Source of the DNA: JACPHD01 sp964431805
GTDB lineage: Bacteria; Patescibacteriota; Patescibacteriia; Patescibacteriales; GWC2-42-12
DNA: 14,462 nucleotides
Direction of reading: 5' to 3'
NCBI GenBank assembly: GCA_964431805.1
Contig: CAYSKV010000015.1
Span: 1 to 14,462, forward strand
Shown in pieces: positions 1 to 5,766 of the stretch (position 1 is the first letter of the stretch; each line of letters starts with the position of its first letter). The position numbers and the translations under genes are program-made. The notes below the pieces were generated by a model. It worked only from the letters and a program-made list of their open reading frames with translations, made no database searches and was not told the origin of the DNA.

Positions 1-33
1 GGAAGCATGAATAATATATTCGGAAAGCCATAT

Positions 34-57
34 TCGGATAATTAAAAAATTATCCGA
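34..57. repeat. Perfect 10-bp stem-loop with AAAA loop
   Basis: TCGGATAATT (34-43) and AATTATCCGA (48-57) pair perfectly around a four-base A loop. Flanking ATT/AAT can extend the stem past a two-base bulge. No T tract follows on the plus strand, so it is not a canonical intrinsic terminator. It may close an upstream transcript outside the window or be a protein-binding inverted repeat. No gene is visible in bases 1-217; this stretch holds only inverted repeats and a possible promoter. Confidence 0.6.
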
Positions 58-78
58 GAATGGAGGTCTGAATTTATT

Positions 79-117
79 TTGATCGGCGATTGCCGACGAT
101 CAAGATTCAAGTGAATC
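79..117. repeat. Two adjacent inverted repeats, the first with a GATT loop
   Basis: CGGC-GATT-GCCG (84-95) forms a perfect four-pair hairpin. It can be extended by TTGAT (79-83) pairing with ATCAA (99-103) across a three-base bulge. Next to it GATTCA (104-109) pairs with TGAATC (112-117). The 9-mer ATCAAGATT also occurs as a direct repeat at 99-107 and 115-123. The loop sequence GATT is shared with four other hairpins, at 172-183, 188-203, 1072-1095 and 1117-1130. Confidence 0.55.
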
Positions 118-144
118 AAGATTGATAAATTTCAGATTAGAACG

Positions 145-172
145 TTGACAATTAGTTAAACAAAAATAAATG
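145..172 (+). promoter_or_regulatory. Possible sigma70-type promoter for the OmpA-like gene
   Basis: A perfect -35 box TTGACA lies at 145-150. A weak -10 candidate, TAAATG, lies at 167-172 after a 16-base spacer. Transcription would start near 179, giving a leader of about 40 bases. The -10 matches consensus at only about three positions, so the call rests mainly on the -35 box and location. Confidence 0.35.
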
Positions 173-203
173 GGCGATTGCCCGAAACTGTCCGATTGGA
201 CGG
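172..203 (+). promoter_or_regulatory. Tandem GATT-loop hairpins in the leader of the OmpA-like gene
   Basis: GGGC-GATT-GCCC (172-183) is a perfect four-pair hairpin. Four bases later CTGTCC-GATT-GGACGG (188-203) forms a six-pair stem with one G-U wobble. The second hairpin ends inside the purine-rich ribosome-binding stretch GGAAAGGA (202-209). Its folding could therefore affect translation of the gene starting at 218. Pairing is seen in the sequence; a regulatory role is inference. Confidence 0.5.
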
Positions 204-209
204 AAAGGA
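202..209 (+). promoter_or_regulatory. Ribosome binding site that decides the start at 218
   Basis: GGAAAGGA ends eight bases before the ATG at 218, a normal SD spacing. The upstream in-frame ATG at 170 has no such element and would place hydrophilic residues ahead of the signal peptide. Confidence 0.6.
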
Positions 210-217
210 TGGAAAAA

Positions 218-991
218 ATGAAAAAGATTGTTTTTGTTGTTATGATGTTGCTGGCCGTTGCTTTCACAAACGCGATGGCGGAAGAAGCTATTATATCCGG
301 TTATGCTCCGAAAGATTTTGCTATAAAAGGCGAAGTCGCTGAGCAGTTGGATAAAATAGCTGAGACTATAAAATCAGCAGATAAACCCGTTAAAACCATA
401 GAAATTATTGGCAGCGCTGATATTACTGGCGTTGATAATGATGAATGGGGACTTAAAAGAGCAAAAAATATCGAAGCTTATTTAACTCAAAGGTTTCCCG
501 AAGCGAAAGTTAATGGTTATTCTCGCGGTAGTGAGCTAAACGCTCGCCAAGTGAAAATTGTCTACACTTTTGCTAAGACGATTACGCCGGTTACTCAAGA
601 AAAAAATAACAAATTGACGGTTTTATTGTTTGTTATTGCTGGAGCGATTGCAATTTTATTATTCGTCTTCGGTCGTCAATTATTTGCTAAACAGGAAAGC
701 AATCAAGAAACAAAACCTGTTGAAGTTAAGGCAAAAAAATCTTTTGCGAAATTTGTTCCATTGGAAGAAAACGGCGTCTATGAGGCCCAGATTGAATATG
801 ACGCTGAAACAGATCGTTGGTTTACTCCTTTTCGCAATACAAATAATGGCGAAAGGATTTATGCGGAAAACGAGAATAGAGCAAAAAAATCTGTCCAGCG
901 TTGCTGGAAAAATCGCGAAAAGTTCGGTGAGCAAATCGATAAATTGCTCTCTGAAAAAGATGATAACAAAAAGAAAATCAGACAAATATAA
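218..991 (+). CDS. Exported OmpA-like-domain protein with one transmembrane segment
   Basis: A 257-residue protein. Residues 1-21 form a Sec signal peptide (MKKIVFVVMM start, cleavage expected after AMA). Residues about 35-118 resemble the OmpA C-terminal, peptidoglycan-binding fold: GSADITGVD is followed by LKRAKNIEAYL. D68 and R81 correspond to the Asp/Arg pair that grips diaminopimelate in OmpA, but they are 13 rather than 15 residues apart. Residues 133-151 are a strong membrane segment. Residues 155-257 form a charged tail, cytoplasmic if the signal peptide is cleaved or the N-terminus is otherwise outside. The start at 218 was chosen for its SD and signal peptide; in-frame ATGs at 170 and 209 would add non-signal residues. 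An OmpA-like domain ahead of a C-terminal membrane segment is an unusual order. It may be co-transcribed with the LysM gene downstream, as no terminator separates them. A wall-sensing or wall-anchoring role is inferred. Confidence 0.75.
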   Translation: MKKIVFVVMMLLAVAFTNAMAEEAIISGYAPKDFAIKGEVAEQLDKIAETIKSADKPVKTIEIIGSADITGVDNDEWGLKRAKNIEAYLTQRFPEAKVNGYSRGSELNARQVKIVYTFAKTITPVTQEKNNKLTVLLFVIAGAIAILLFVFGRQLFAKQESNQETKPVEVKAKKSFAKFVPLEENGVYEAQIEYDAETDRWFTPFRNTNNGERIYAENENRAKKSVQRCWKNREKFGEQIDKLLSEKDDNKKKIRQI

Positions 992-1042
992 GTGGTCGTA
1001 AGACTGTAAGAACAAAAATCGTTTGTGCCTACTAATTAATTT

Positions 1043-1070
1043 TTGTATTTAGGAAATTATTATTTATCTT
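1043..1070 (+). promoter_or_regulatory. Weak promoter candidate for the LysM gene
   Basis: TTGTAT (1043-1048) and TATCTT (1065-1070) are spaced 16 bases apart, each matching consensus at about four of six positions. If used, transcription would start near 1077 and the leader would carry the hairpins at 1097-1130. Readthrough from the gene ending at 991 is an equally good explanation. Confidence 0.2.
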
Positions 1071-1071
1071 A

Positions 1072-1130
1072 TGGTTGCTGAGATTTCAGCCACCAGATAG
1101 TCAATTGACTATTAACCGCTGGATTCAGCG
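1072..1130 (+). promoter_or_regulatory. Hairpin cluster in the leader of the LysM gene, two with GATT loops
   Basis: Three elements follow one another. First, TGGTTGCTGA (1072-1081) pairs with TCAGCCACCA (1086-1095) with a single mismatch around loop GATT. Second, a perfect 16-bp palindrome, ATAGTCAATTGACTAT, lies at 1097-1112. Third, CGCTG-GATT-CAGCG (1117-1130) is a perfect five-pair hairpin. No T tract follows, so these are not intrinsic terminators. They lie between the genes at 218-991 and 1215-2768, where they could form a structured leader or a processing region between the two genes. Confidence 0.55.
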
Positions 1131-1214
1131 CCGTAGATGAAAAATAAAATCTAAAAATGCAAATTATTTATGAAGTAAGTCCAAACACAAAAAAATAAAG
1201 ACGGAGGAACGAAA

Positions 1215-2768
1215 ATGAAAAAGACATTGTTGTTAGCAGTTGCTGTTTCTCTTTTGACTATATTTTGCGTGGCTAGCCCTGTGCAAGCGCGTCAACATAT
1301 TGTTAAAAAGGGTGAGTATCTTGGTTCAATTGCCAAGAAGTATAACGTTAATATTAATAGTATTATCAAGGCGAACAGACAGATCAAGAAACGGAATTTG
1401 ATCTTTGTCGGCCAGAAGCTTTACATTCCGGAAAAAGACTCAGTCGTCGTAAAGGCTGACACGCCTATTATCTGGAAAGTCGGCGGAATTAACCCGTTCG
1501 GAAATAGAAGTTTCTTTAAGGCAATGGAAAAAGATTTATTTGACCGTCTTCCTGAACCCGTAAAGGCTAATTTTATTGAGGACGTCAAAAAGGGCAAGAG
1601 TTATCCGTATCGAATGAAACCAGGGCAAATGTTGCCACAACAAATTTATGACAAATACAAATGCCGTAACGATGTTGAGGTGCAACTGCCTGAAGATCAA
1701 CTGGATGCGGAGTTATATTCCAAAGTTGAGTTTGACGGCTACGTATATTTTCTCATTAAACCGTTGATCTGTGATAATTGGTCCTGGTTTAGAGAGCAGA
1801 AACCTGCGGCGCCGATTCCTCCGGTTGTAGTTGAACAACCAAAGAAAGAACTTCCCCAAGCCCCCCAAGTTCCGGATATGATAAAGGCAGAACCAATAAT
1901 AGTTGTCGTTCCCGAAGTTGTTGTTCAGCCTAAACCTGAAGAAAAATGCCAAGGCGGGAAATGTAGAACAGACTTGATTGTGGGGGTCGGTGGTTATAAA
2001 AATTCTCATCCGGATCAGGACGCTAGCGGCTGGTACGTTTGGGATAAGTTCAGGGTAAGGTGCCTTATTGGCAGAATCGGTGACACCGATTTCTATGGCG
2101 GTTTGGCATTGTTTATCGCCGGAGGCAAAGGTCATGATCGTAATTATAATTATGACTGGAACGAGGGTACCCTTGGTCCGTCCCTGAAATTTATTAACCC
2201 GATTAAACATTACGACGGCGACGTTGAAGTAATGGGTGGTTTTCTTAATAATAACGGCGGAGAAGAAGAATATGAAAGTGCTCAGGAAGATTATATATCC
2301 ATTGTCTCAGCTCACCTTAATTATTTTCTGAGAAGAGCTGAAGGTAAAAATCTTTTTCCTGAAATTGAGCTGAACGCGGAATGGCGACATATTTTTAATT
2401 CCAACCATAAACATTCCTATGCCGGTGATTCATTAACTCCTGATCCTTCTGACAATGAAGCGTATGAGTTCACTGTCAACCAGGCCATATACGATTTTCG
2501 GTCTGGGAATTGGCGATTCACGCCTTCACTTAAATTGGGAGTTGGCAAGGAATTCAACCTGTCGCAAAGAGATTTGGCATCTGACGGCCTGATAAATTAT
2601 GGTCAGATCATGCCGAATCTGCAAATTGCCCATAAAGGTGATAAGATTATCAATCTCGCTGCGGGTTATAAAGAAATTTTTGGCGGCGACGGGGATCAAT
2701 GGCAAATCGCTTTAACAGTTGATCTTACGGAAAAGATCAATAAATGGTGGAATCAGTTGAAGAAATAA
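1215..2768 (+). CDS. Secreted LysM protein with a beta-rich, barrel-like C-terminal half
   Basis: A 517-residue protein with SD GGAGG at 1203-1207. Residues 1-25 are a Sec signal peptide (cleavage after VQA). Residues 28-72 are one LysM domain (HIVKKGEYLGSIAKKY, ending GQKLYIPE), which binds peptidoglycan or related N-acetylglucosamine glycans. Residues 85-190 form a domain I do not recognise. Residues 196-244 are a Pro/Val-rich linker, followed by a Cys pair (C245 and C250). From about 251 to 509 there is a run of alternating hydrophobic/polar segments rich in Gly and aromatic residues, such as YGGLALFIAGG, WRFTPSLKLGVG and WQIALTVDL. This looks like an outer-membrane-type beta-barrel. The C-terminus ends in LKK rather than the usual aromatic residue, so a BAM-type signal is missing. 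It forms an operon with the gene 36 bases downstream. The LysM call is firm; the barrel call is inference from strand pattern alone. Confidence 0.8.
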   Translation: MKKTLLLAVAVSLLTIFCVASPVQARQHIVKKGEYLGSIAKKYNVNINSIIKANRQIKKRNLIFVGQKLYIPEKDSVVVKADTPIIWKVGGINPFGNRSFFKAMEKDLFDRLPEPVKANFIEDVKKGKSYPYRMKPGQMLPQQIYDKYKCRNDVEVQLPEDQLDAELYSKVEFDGYVYFLIKPLICDNWSWFREQKPAAPIPPVVVEQPKKELPQAPQVPDMIKAEPIIVVVPEVVVQPKPEEKCQGGKCRTDLIVGVGGYKNSHPDQDASGWYVWDKFRVRCLIGRIGDTDFYGGLALFIAGGKGHDRNYNYDWNEGTLGPSLKFINPIKHYDGDVEVMGGFLNNNGGEEEYESAQEDYISIVSAHLNYFLRRAEGKNLFPEIELNAEWRHIFNSNHKHSYAGDSLTPDPSDNEAYEFTVNQAIYDFRSGNWRFTPSLKLGVGKEFNLSQRDLASDGLINYGQIMPNLQIAHKGDKIINLAAGYKEIFGGDGDQWQIALTVDLTEKINKWWNQLKK

Positions 2769-2804
2769 AAACAAAAAACAAATATAAGATCGAGGAGGAA
2801 TATT

Positions 2805-3335
2805 ATGAAAAAGTTTTTTTGGTTGTTAGTTACCCTGTCGTTCATTTTTTGCAGCGCGGTCGCATTTGCCGATACTACCATACCAGCGGCAAGCAAAGTG
2901 GTAATTATAAAAGGCGGTGCTGTTTTTACATCAGGCTTGAAATTCTCGTCTGATAGTAAAAATGGGGAGGCCAAAGTAATGATACCGCTTTCAGCAAGGC
3001 AGCAAAATGGCACCCCACAAGTTTTCATTGCTAAAAATGAATTAATTAATGGACAGTGGGTGCGAGTATCAGACAATGAAGAATATAAAGTGAAGACAGA
3101 AAAGTCTTCCGACGGCTTCGCTGTAGTTACCCTGAATTGTTCCGGCAAAAGACTTCTATGGCTTCGCGACTGGGGTAAAGTCATTAATGATGAAAAAGAA
3201 AGTTGGATGGATATTAATCAGGCTGATGAATATTGCAGATTAGATGCCAAGGGTAATCCGGGGAATGAGTTAATTTTTAACGAGGAAACTTGTGAGTTCT
3301 TTAAAGTCCCCAAGGACTATCCCCGCTGGGAATAA
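2805..3335 (+). CDS. Small secreted protein of unknown function
   Basis: A 176-residue protein with an excellent SD (GAGGAGG, 2791-2797). Residues 1-22 are a Sec signal peptide (MKKFFWLLVT start, cleavage after AFA). The mature part is soluble and rich in predicted beta strands, with three cysteines (in NCSGK, DEYCRLD and ETCEF). No catalytic motif or family is recognisable. It lies 36 bases after the LysM gene with no terminator between, and the shared terminator follows at 3394-3428. It is therefore probably an accessory partner of the LysM protein. Codon use resembles the two genes upstream. Confidence 0.7.
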   Translation: MKKFFWLLVTLSFIFCSAVAFADTTIPAASKVVIIKGGAVFTSGLKFSSDSKNGEAKVMIPLSARQQNGTPQVFIAKNELINGQWVRVSDNEEYKVKTEKSSDGFAVVTLNCSGKRLLWLRDWGKVINDEKESWMDINQADEYCRLDAKGNPGNELIFNEETCEFFKVPKDYPRWE

Positions 3336-3356
3336 ATTTCGGCGGTGATCATTAAT

Positions 3357-3381
3357 CCCGTTCAAGAATAATTTTGACGGG
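3357..3381 (+). repeat. Bulged hairpin between stop codon and terminator
   Basis: CCCGT (3357-3361) pairs with ACGGG (3377-3381), and CAA (3363-3365) with TTG (3374-3376), with one bulged T. It lies 13 bases ahead of the main terminator and lacks its own T tract. It could protect the 3' end of the message or be incidental. Confidence 0.35.
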
Positions 3382-3393
3382 AAATAAATTTAA

Positions 3394-3428
3394 CCCCCGG
3401 TTTCTTTCGAGAAACCGGGGTTTTTTTT
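3394..3428 (+). terminator. Strong intrinsic terminator of the OmpA/LysM/secreted-protein group
   Basis: CCCCGGTTTCT (3395-3405) pairs perfectly with AGAAACCGGGG (3410-3420) around loop TTCG, followed by eight Ts (3421-3428). The 11-pair stem with a G+C-rich base and immediate U tract is a textbook Rho-independent terminator. Confidence 0.92.
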
Positions 3429-3447
3429 AAATAAAAAATATTATGCG

Positions 3448-3481
3448 TTGACAAAAATTAAAATAAATGGTAATCTATAAT
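3448..3481 (+). promoter_or_regulatory. Promoter for the lipoprotein gene at 3525
   Basis: TTGACA (3448-3453) is followed after 17 bases by TAATCT (3471-3476) with an extended -10 TGG just before it. A perfect TATAAT at 3476-3481 overlaps, but at a spacing of 22. The same layout recurs at 5691-5724. It sits directly after the terminator ending at 3428 and 44 bases before the start codon. Confidence 0.65.
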
Positions 3482-3510
3482 GTTCCGTAATTTTTATATA
3501 ATAATTTTTA

Positions 3511-3519
3511 AAGGAGGGG
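3511..3519 (+). promoter_or_regulatory. Ribosome binding site that decides the start at 3525
   Basis: AAGGAGGGG is a near-perfect anti-SD complement ending five bases before ATG 3525. The earlier in-frame ATG at 3480 overlaps the -10 region of the promoter and cannot be the start. Confidence 0.8.
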
Positions 3520-3524
3520 TTATC

Positions 3525-4205
3525 ATGAAAATTGTAAAGGTTATAGGAATGCTCTTTTTATTGTCTTTGCTTATGTCTTGCGCCACTCCTCCGAAATATC
3601 CAGATGGAGCAATCTGGAAGGGGGAGAAGGTAATAAGGCAGCAGGTCCCGGCAGGCTTCTCTGAGAAACCTGCGGCCGTAGGCTGGGCTCAGGTTGCGAC
3701 AACGACCGAGCAAGGCGGGCAAGACGGTATAGCTTTCATAGACTATCTTCGACTCATTGAAGTTGGTGAGCACGGCAATGAAAAAATTATTGCCGAAGAG
3801 AACTATGAAGAAAATAATTCCCTTTCTTTAGATAAAAAGAAAGGGGGATTATATGGTCGGCAACCGAGTTGGTTCGCCAATGACAAACATGAGCCAATAC
3901 AAAATTCCTGCTTGGAAAACGGCTTTTTAGTTTTAAAAGCCTATGAAACTCCGGAAAAAATTTTGCATTGGTGGACCGCCAGAGCCGAAGTAAAAAACGG
4001 TTCCCGTCATGTGGTAGAGGCAAGGTTTAAATTGCAAGGCAAGGTTTGTCTTCAATTAGGCCTTGATTATTGGAAAGACTTAAAAGCCGATTGGAACGGC
4101 TGGCACAAAGAATGTGTTGGCACGAACAACTGCGAGGGGTTTATTTCCGACTGGCATTGCTCCTCTGATGGTTTTAAGACCATAAGGGCGCCGATCGAGA
4201 AGTAA
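3525..4205 (+). CDS. Predicted lipoprotein with possible jelly-roll carbohydrate-binding fold
   Basis: A 226-residue protein. Residues 1-18 are a lipoprotein signal peptide with lipobox LMSC, so C19 would be lipidated by Lgt and cleaved by Lsp, anchoring the protein to the outside of the membrane. The mature part has two regions. The first contains YLRLIEVGEHGNEKIIAEENYEE. The second contains HWWTARAEVKNGSRHVVEAR, then QLGLDYWKDLKADWNGWHKE and a Cys-containing end (CVGTNNCEGF, DWHCSSD). The aromatic, strand-rich second half resembles extracellular glycan-binding beta-sandwiches in general character, but I recognise no named family. It is a single-gene unit with its own promoter and terminator. 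The start is fixed by the strong SD. Confidence 0.75.
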   Translation: MKIVKVIGMLFLLSLLMSCATPPKYPDGAIWKGEKVIRQQVPAGFSEKPAAVGWAQVATTTEQGGQDGIAFIDYLRLIEVGEHGNEKIIAEENYEENNSLSLDKKKGGLYGRQPSWFANDKHEPIQNSCLENGFLVLKAYETPEKILHWWTARAEVKNGSRHVVEARFKLQGKVCLQLGLDYWKDLKADWNGWHKECVGTNNCEGFISDWHCSSDGFKTIRAPIEK

Positions 4206-4227
4206 AAGAAAAAAATAAAAAGACGCA

Positions 4228-4257
4228 AAAGGCTTCGATTAATCGAAGCCTTTTTTT
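4228..4257. terminator. Bidirectional intrinsic terminator between convergent genes
   Basis: GGCTTCGATT (4231-4240) and AATCGAAGCC (4241-4250) form a perfect 20-bp palindrome, effectively an eight-pair stem with loop TTAA. Seven Ts follow on the plus strand. AAAA precedes it, giving a T run on the minus strand. It therefore ends the lipoprotein gene (plus) and probably also the minus-strand ligase gene that stops at 4303. Confidence 0.88.
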
Positions 4258-4302
4258 AAAACAAAAATTTTATAAGTTCCTGGTATGATGATTTTATTAA
4301 AA

Positions 4303-5697
4303 TTAAAACTTTTGATGATATATAGTATTTGTGAGATTACTTCGCTTTTCGCCAGCTGGCGAATCGCTCGCAATTGCTGGAGAGTTTACAGCCAATATCG
4401 CGCCGATTAAAGCCCAGAAAGACCACATCAGAGCTGTATTTCTTAAAATATTATCGGCCGCGCTCATAGCGTAAAAAGCGATTGATAAACCGATAGCCGA
4501 CAAGATTAAAGTTTTTAATTGCGTTTGATCGGTCAAAAAATATTTTTTTGTTAATTTTATAAATAAACCGATTATAAGAGAAAAATAAACCAGTAAACCG
4601 ATTAAGCCATTTTCAATGGCGATTTTTAAATAATCATTATGCGGGTCAGAGGAGCCGAATTGTTCGCCTCGTTTATCTAAAATTAAATTGCTAGCTACGC
4701 CGGCGCCATAACCTAATAAGGGTTGGCTTTTTACATATTCTTTCGCATCGCTCCAAAGATTAATGCGCCATTGGATTGAACTGTCCGAACGATTAGCGAC
4801 TAAATCATTAACGCGATAATTTAGCGGTTCAATTAATAAGTATGCCAGAGCTAAACAAATCATGGTAGTTATAAGTAGGGCGCGGTAGCGAAAGATACCG
4901 ACAACAGCTAAAACAATTAAAAATGATAGCCAGGCGCCTCGAGTAAAAGTAAGAGCTAAAAATATTATAAAAAAAATCGCTGATAAAAAATATAAAATAT
5001 TGTTTACTTTTTTTCTATTGCCGCTTAGAAAAAGATAAAGTGATAAAGCTATTGGCAGTAAAAGATAGTAGGCAAATAAATTTGGGTGGGCGAAGGTGCC
5101 GTAAATTCTATTATAGATGCCTTCAAAAGGAATGGATAATCCGGTGTCAGTATAAAATTGCCATAAAGCGAAGAGCGACGGTATAATCGCGGAAACAACT
5201 ATGGCTTTGATTAAATTTTTTAAATCTTGGCTTGAATTGATTAATAGATAAGCTAAGGCGTAAACCGCCAGTATGCTTAGTAGGCGCAGACTTTCAGCTA
5301 AGCTTAAGTAGGAGCTGTAAGAGAAAAAAATTGATACCACGGCGATGATAATAAAAATAATCCAGCTGTATTTAAGCGGCAAGGTTTTAATTTTAGAAAA
5401 ATTTTTTATTAAAATAATTACGGAAAATAAAATAGTTAAAACGGCAATAATCGAAGCAATGTTTAAGCTAAAATTATTAGTAGCGATAATTGCTTTATCA
5501 GTTAGAACATCAAGGCAAGGCCTAGCGATTATTAAAAGAAATAACCCTTGCATTGGTTTTATGGCGGCAAGAGCGAAAATACAGAATAAAATAAGTAATA
5601 GAATTTTTGAAACAGCGTCTAAGTCAATTAGTAAGAAAAAAGAAGCTACAATCAGTCCGACAAATAGTAAAGTTATAACATTTTTGTTATTTGACAT
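4303..5697 (-). CDS. O-antigen ligase/polymerase family membrane protein (Wzy_C type)
   Basis: A 464-residue polytopic membrane protein with about 11-12 hydrophobic segments. Family marks are TRGAWLSF (252-259), a long outside loop starting near 290 with RINLWSDA (311-318), PLLGYG (326-331) and the signature PHNDYLKIAIENGLIGLL (352-369). H353 is the expected catalytic histidine and R253 the conserved loop arginine. Such proteins join undecaprenyl-linked glycans to an acceptor (lipid A core or protein) or polymerise repeat units outside the membrane. In a lineage without lipopolysaccharide, surface-glycan polymerisation or protein glycosylation is the likelier job. The final 25 residues are hydrophilic and include a palindromic DNA element at 4348-4363. 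It is divergent to the radical SAM gene and has no SD. Family confidence is high, substrate unknown. Confidence 0.9.
   Translation of the reverse strand: MSNNKNVITLLFVGLIVASFFLLIDLDAVSKILLLILFCIFALAAIKPMQGLFLLIIARPCLDVLTDKAIIATNNFSLNIASIIAVLTILFSVIILIKNFSKIKTLPLKYSWIIFIIIAVVSIFFSYSSYLSLAESLRLLSILAVYALAYLLINSSQDLKNLIKAIVVSAIIPSLFALWQFYTDTGLSIPFEGIYNRIYGTFAHPNLFAYYLLLPIALSLYLFLSGNRKKVNNILYFLSAIFFIIFLALTFTRGAWLSFLIVLAVVGIFRYRALLITTMICLALAYLLIEPLNYRVNDLVANRSDSSIQWRINLWSDAKEYVKSQPLLGYGAGVASNLILDKRGEQFGSSDPHNDYLKIAIENGLIGLLVYFSLIIGLFIKLTKKYFLTDQTQLKTLILSAIGLSIAFYAMSAADNILRNTALMWSFWALIGAILAVNSPAIASDSPAGEKRSNLTNTIYHQKF
4348..4363. repeat. Perfect 16-bp G+C-rich palindrome inside the ligase C-terminal tail
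   Basis: TTCGCCAGCTGGCGAA reads the same on both strands and stands out from its AT-rich surroundings. It encodes part of the tail SDSPAGEKRS, after the last membrane segment. It may be a dispersed palindromic element that inserted near the gene end. No second copy is evident elsewhere in this window. Confidence 0.6.
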
Positions 5698-5724
5698 TTT
5701 TTTATAATTATGTTAATATATAAT
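5691..5724 (+). promoter_or_regulatory. Promoter for the radical SAM gene, overlapping the start of the divergent ligase gene
   Basis: TTGACA (5691-5696) is followed after 17 bases by TAATAT (5714-5719) with an extended -10 TGT; a perfect TATAAT lies at 5719-5724. The -35 box overlaps the first codons of the minus-strand ligase gene. The leader to ATG 5767 would be about 40 bases and has no SD. The layout matches the promoter at 3448-3481. No convincing -35/-10 pair is visible for the minus-strand gene in this 69-base gap. Confidence 0.6.
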
Positions 5725-5766
5725 ATCGGGTAAGCAAGCCTAATGTATTAAATTTATAATAATATT

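Noticed and set aside
170..217. ATG at 170 as start of the OmpA-like protein
   Set aside because: It lies within a hairpin and the putative -10 region, has no SD and puts hydrophilic residues ahead of a clear signal peptide beginning at 218.
630..1001. 123-codon plus-strand frame overlapping the OmpA-like gene
   Set aside because: Lysine-rich and low complexity with no recognisable domain, fully inside a gene with a signal peptide and SD; typical frame shadow in AT-rich DNA.
2753..3184. 143-codon minus-strand frame opposite the small secreted protein
   Set aside because: Overlaps a gene with strong SD and signal peptide, shows no motif and would cross the operon antisense.
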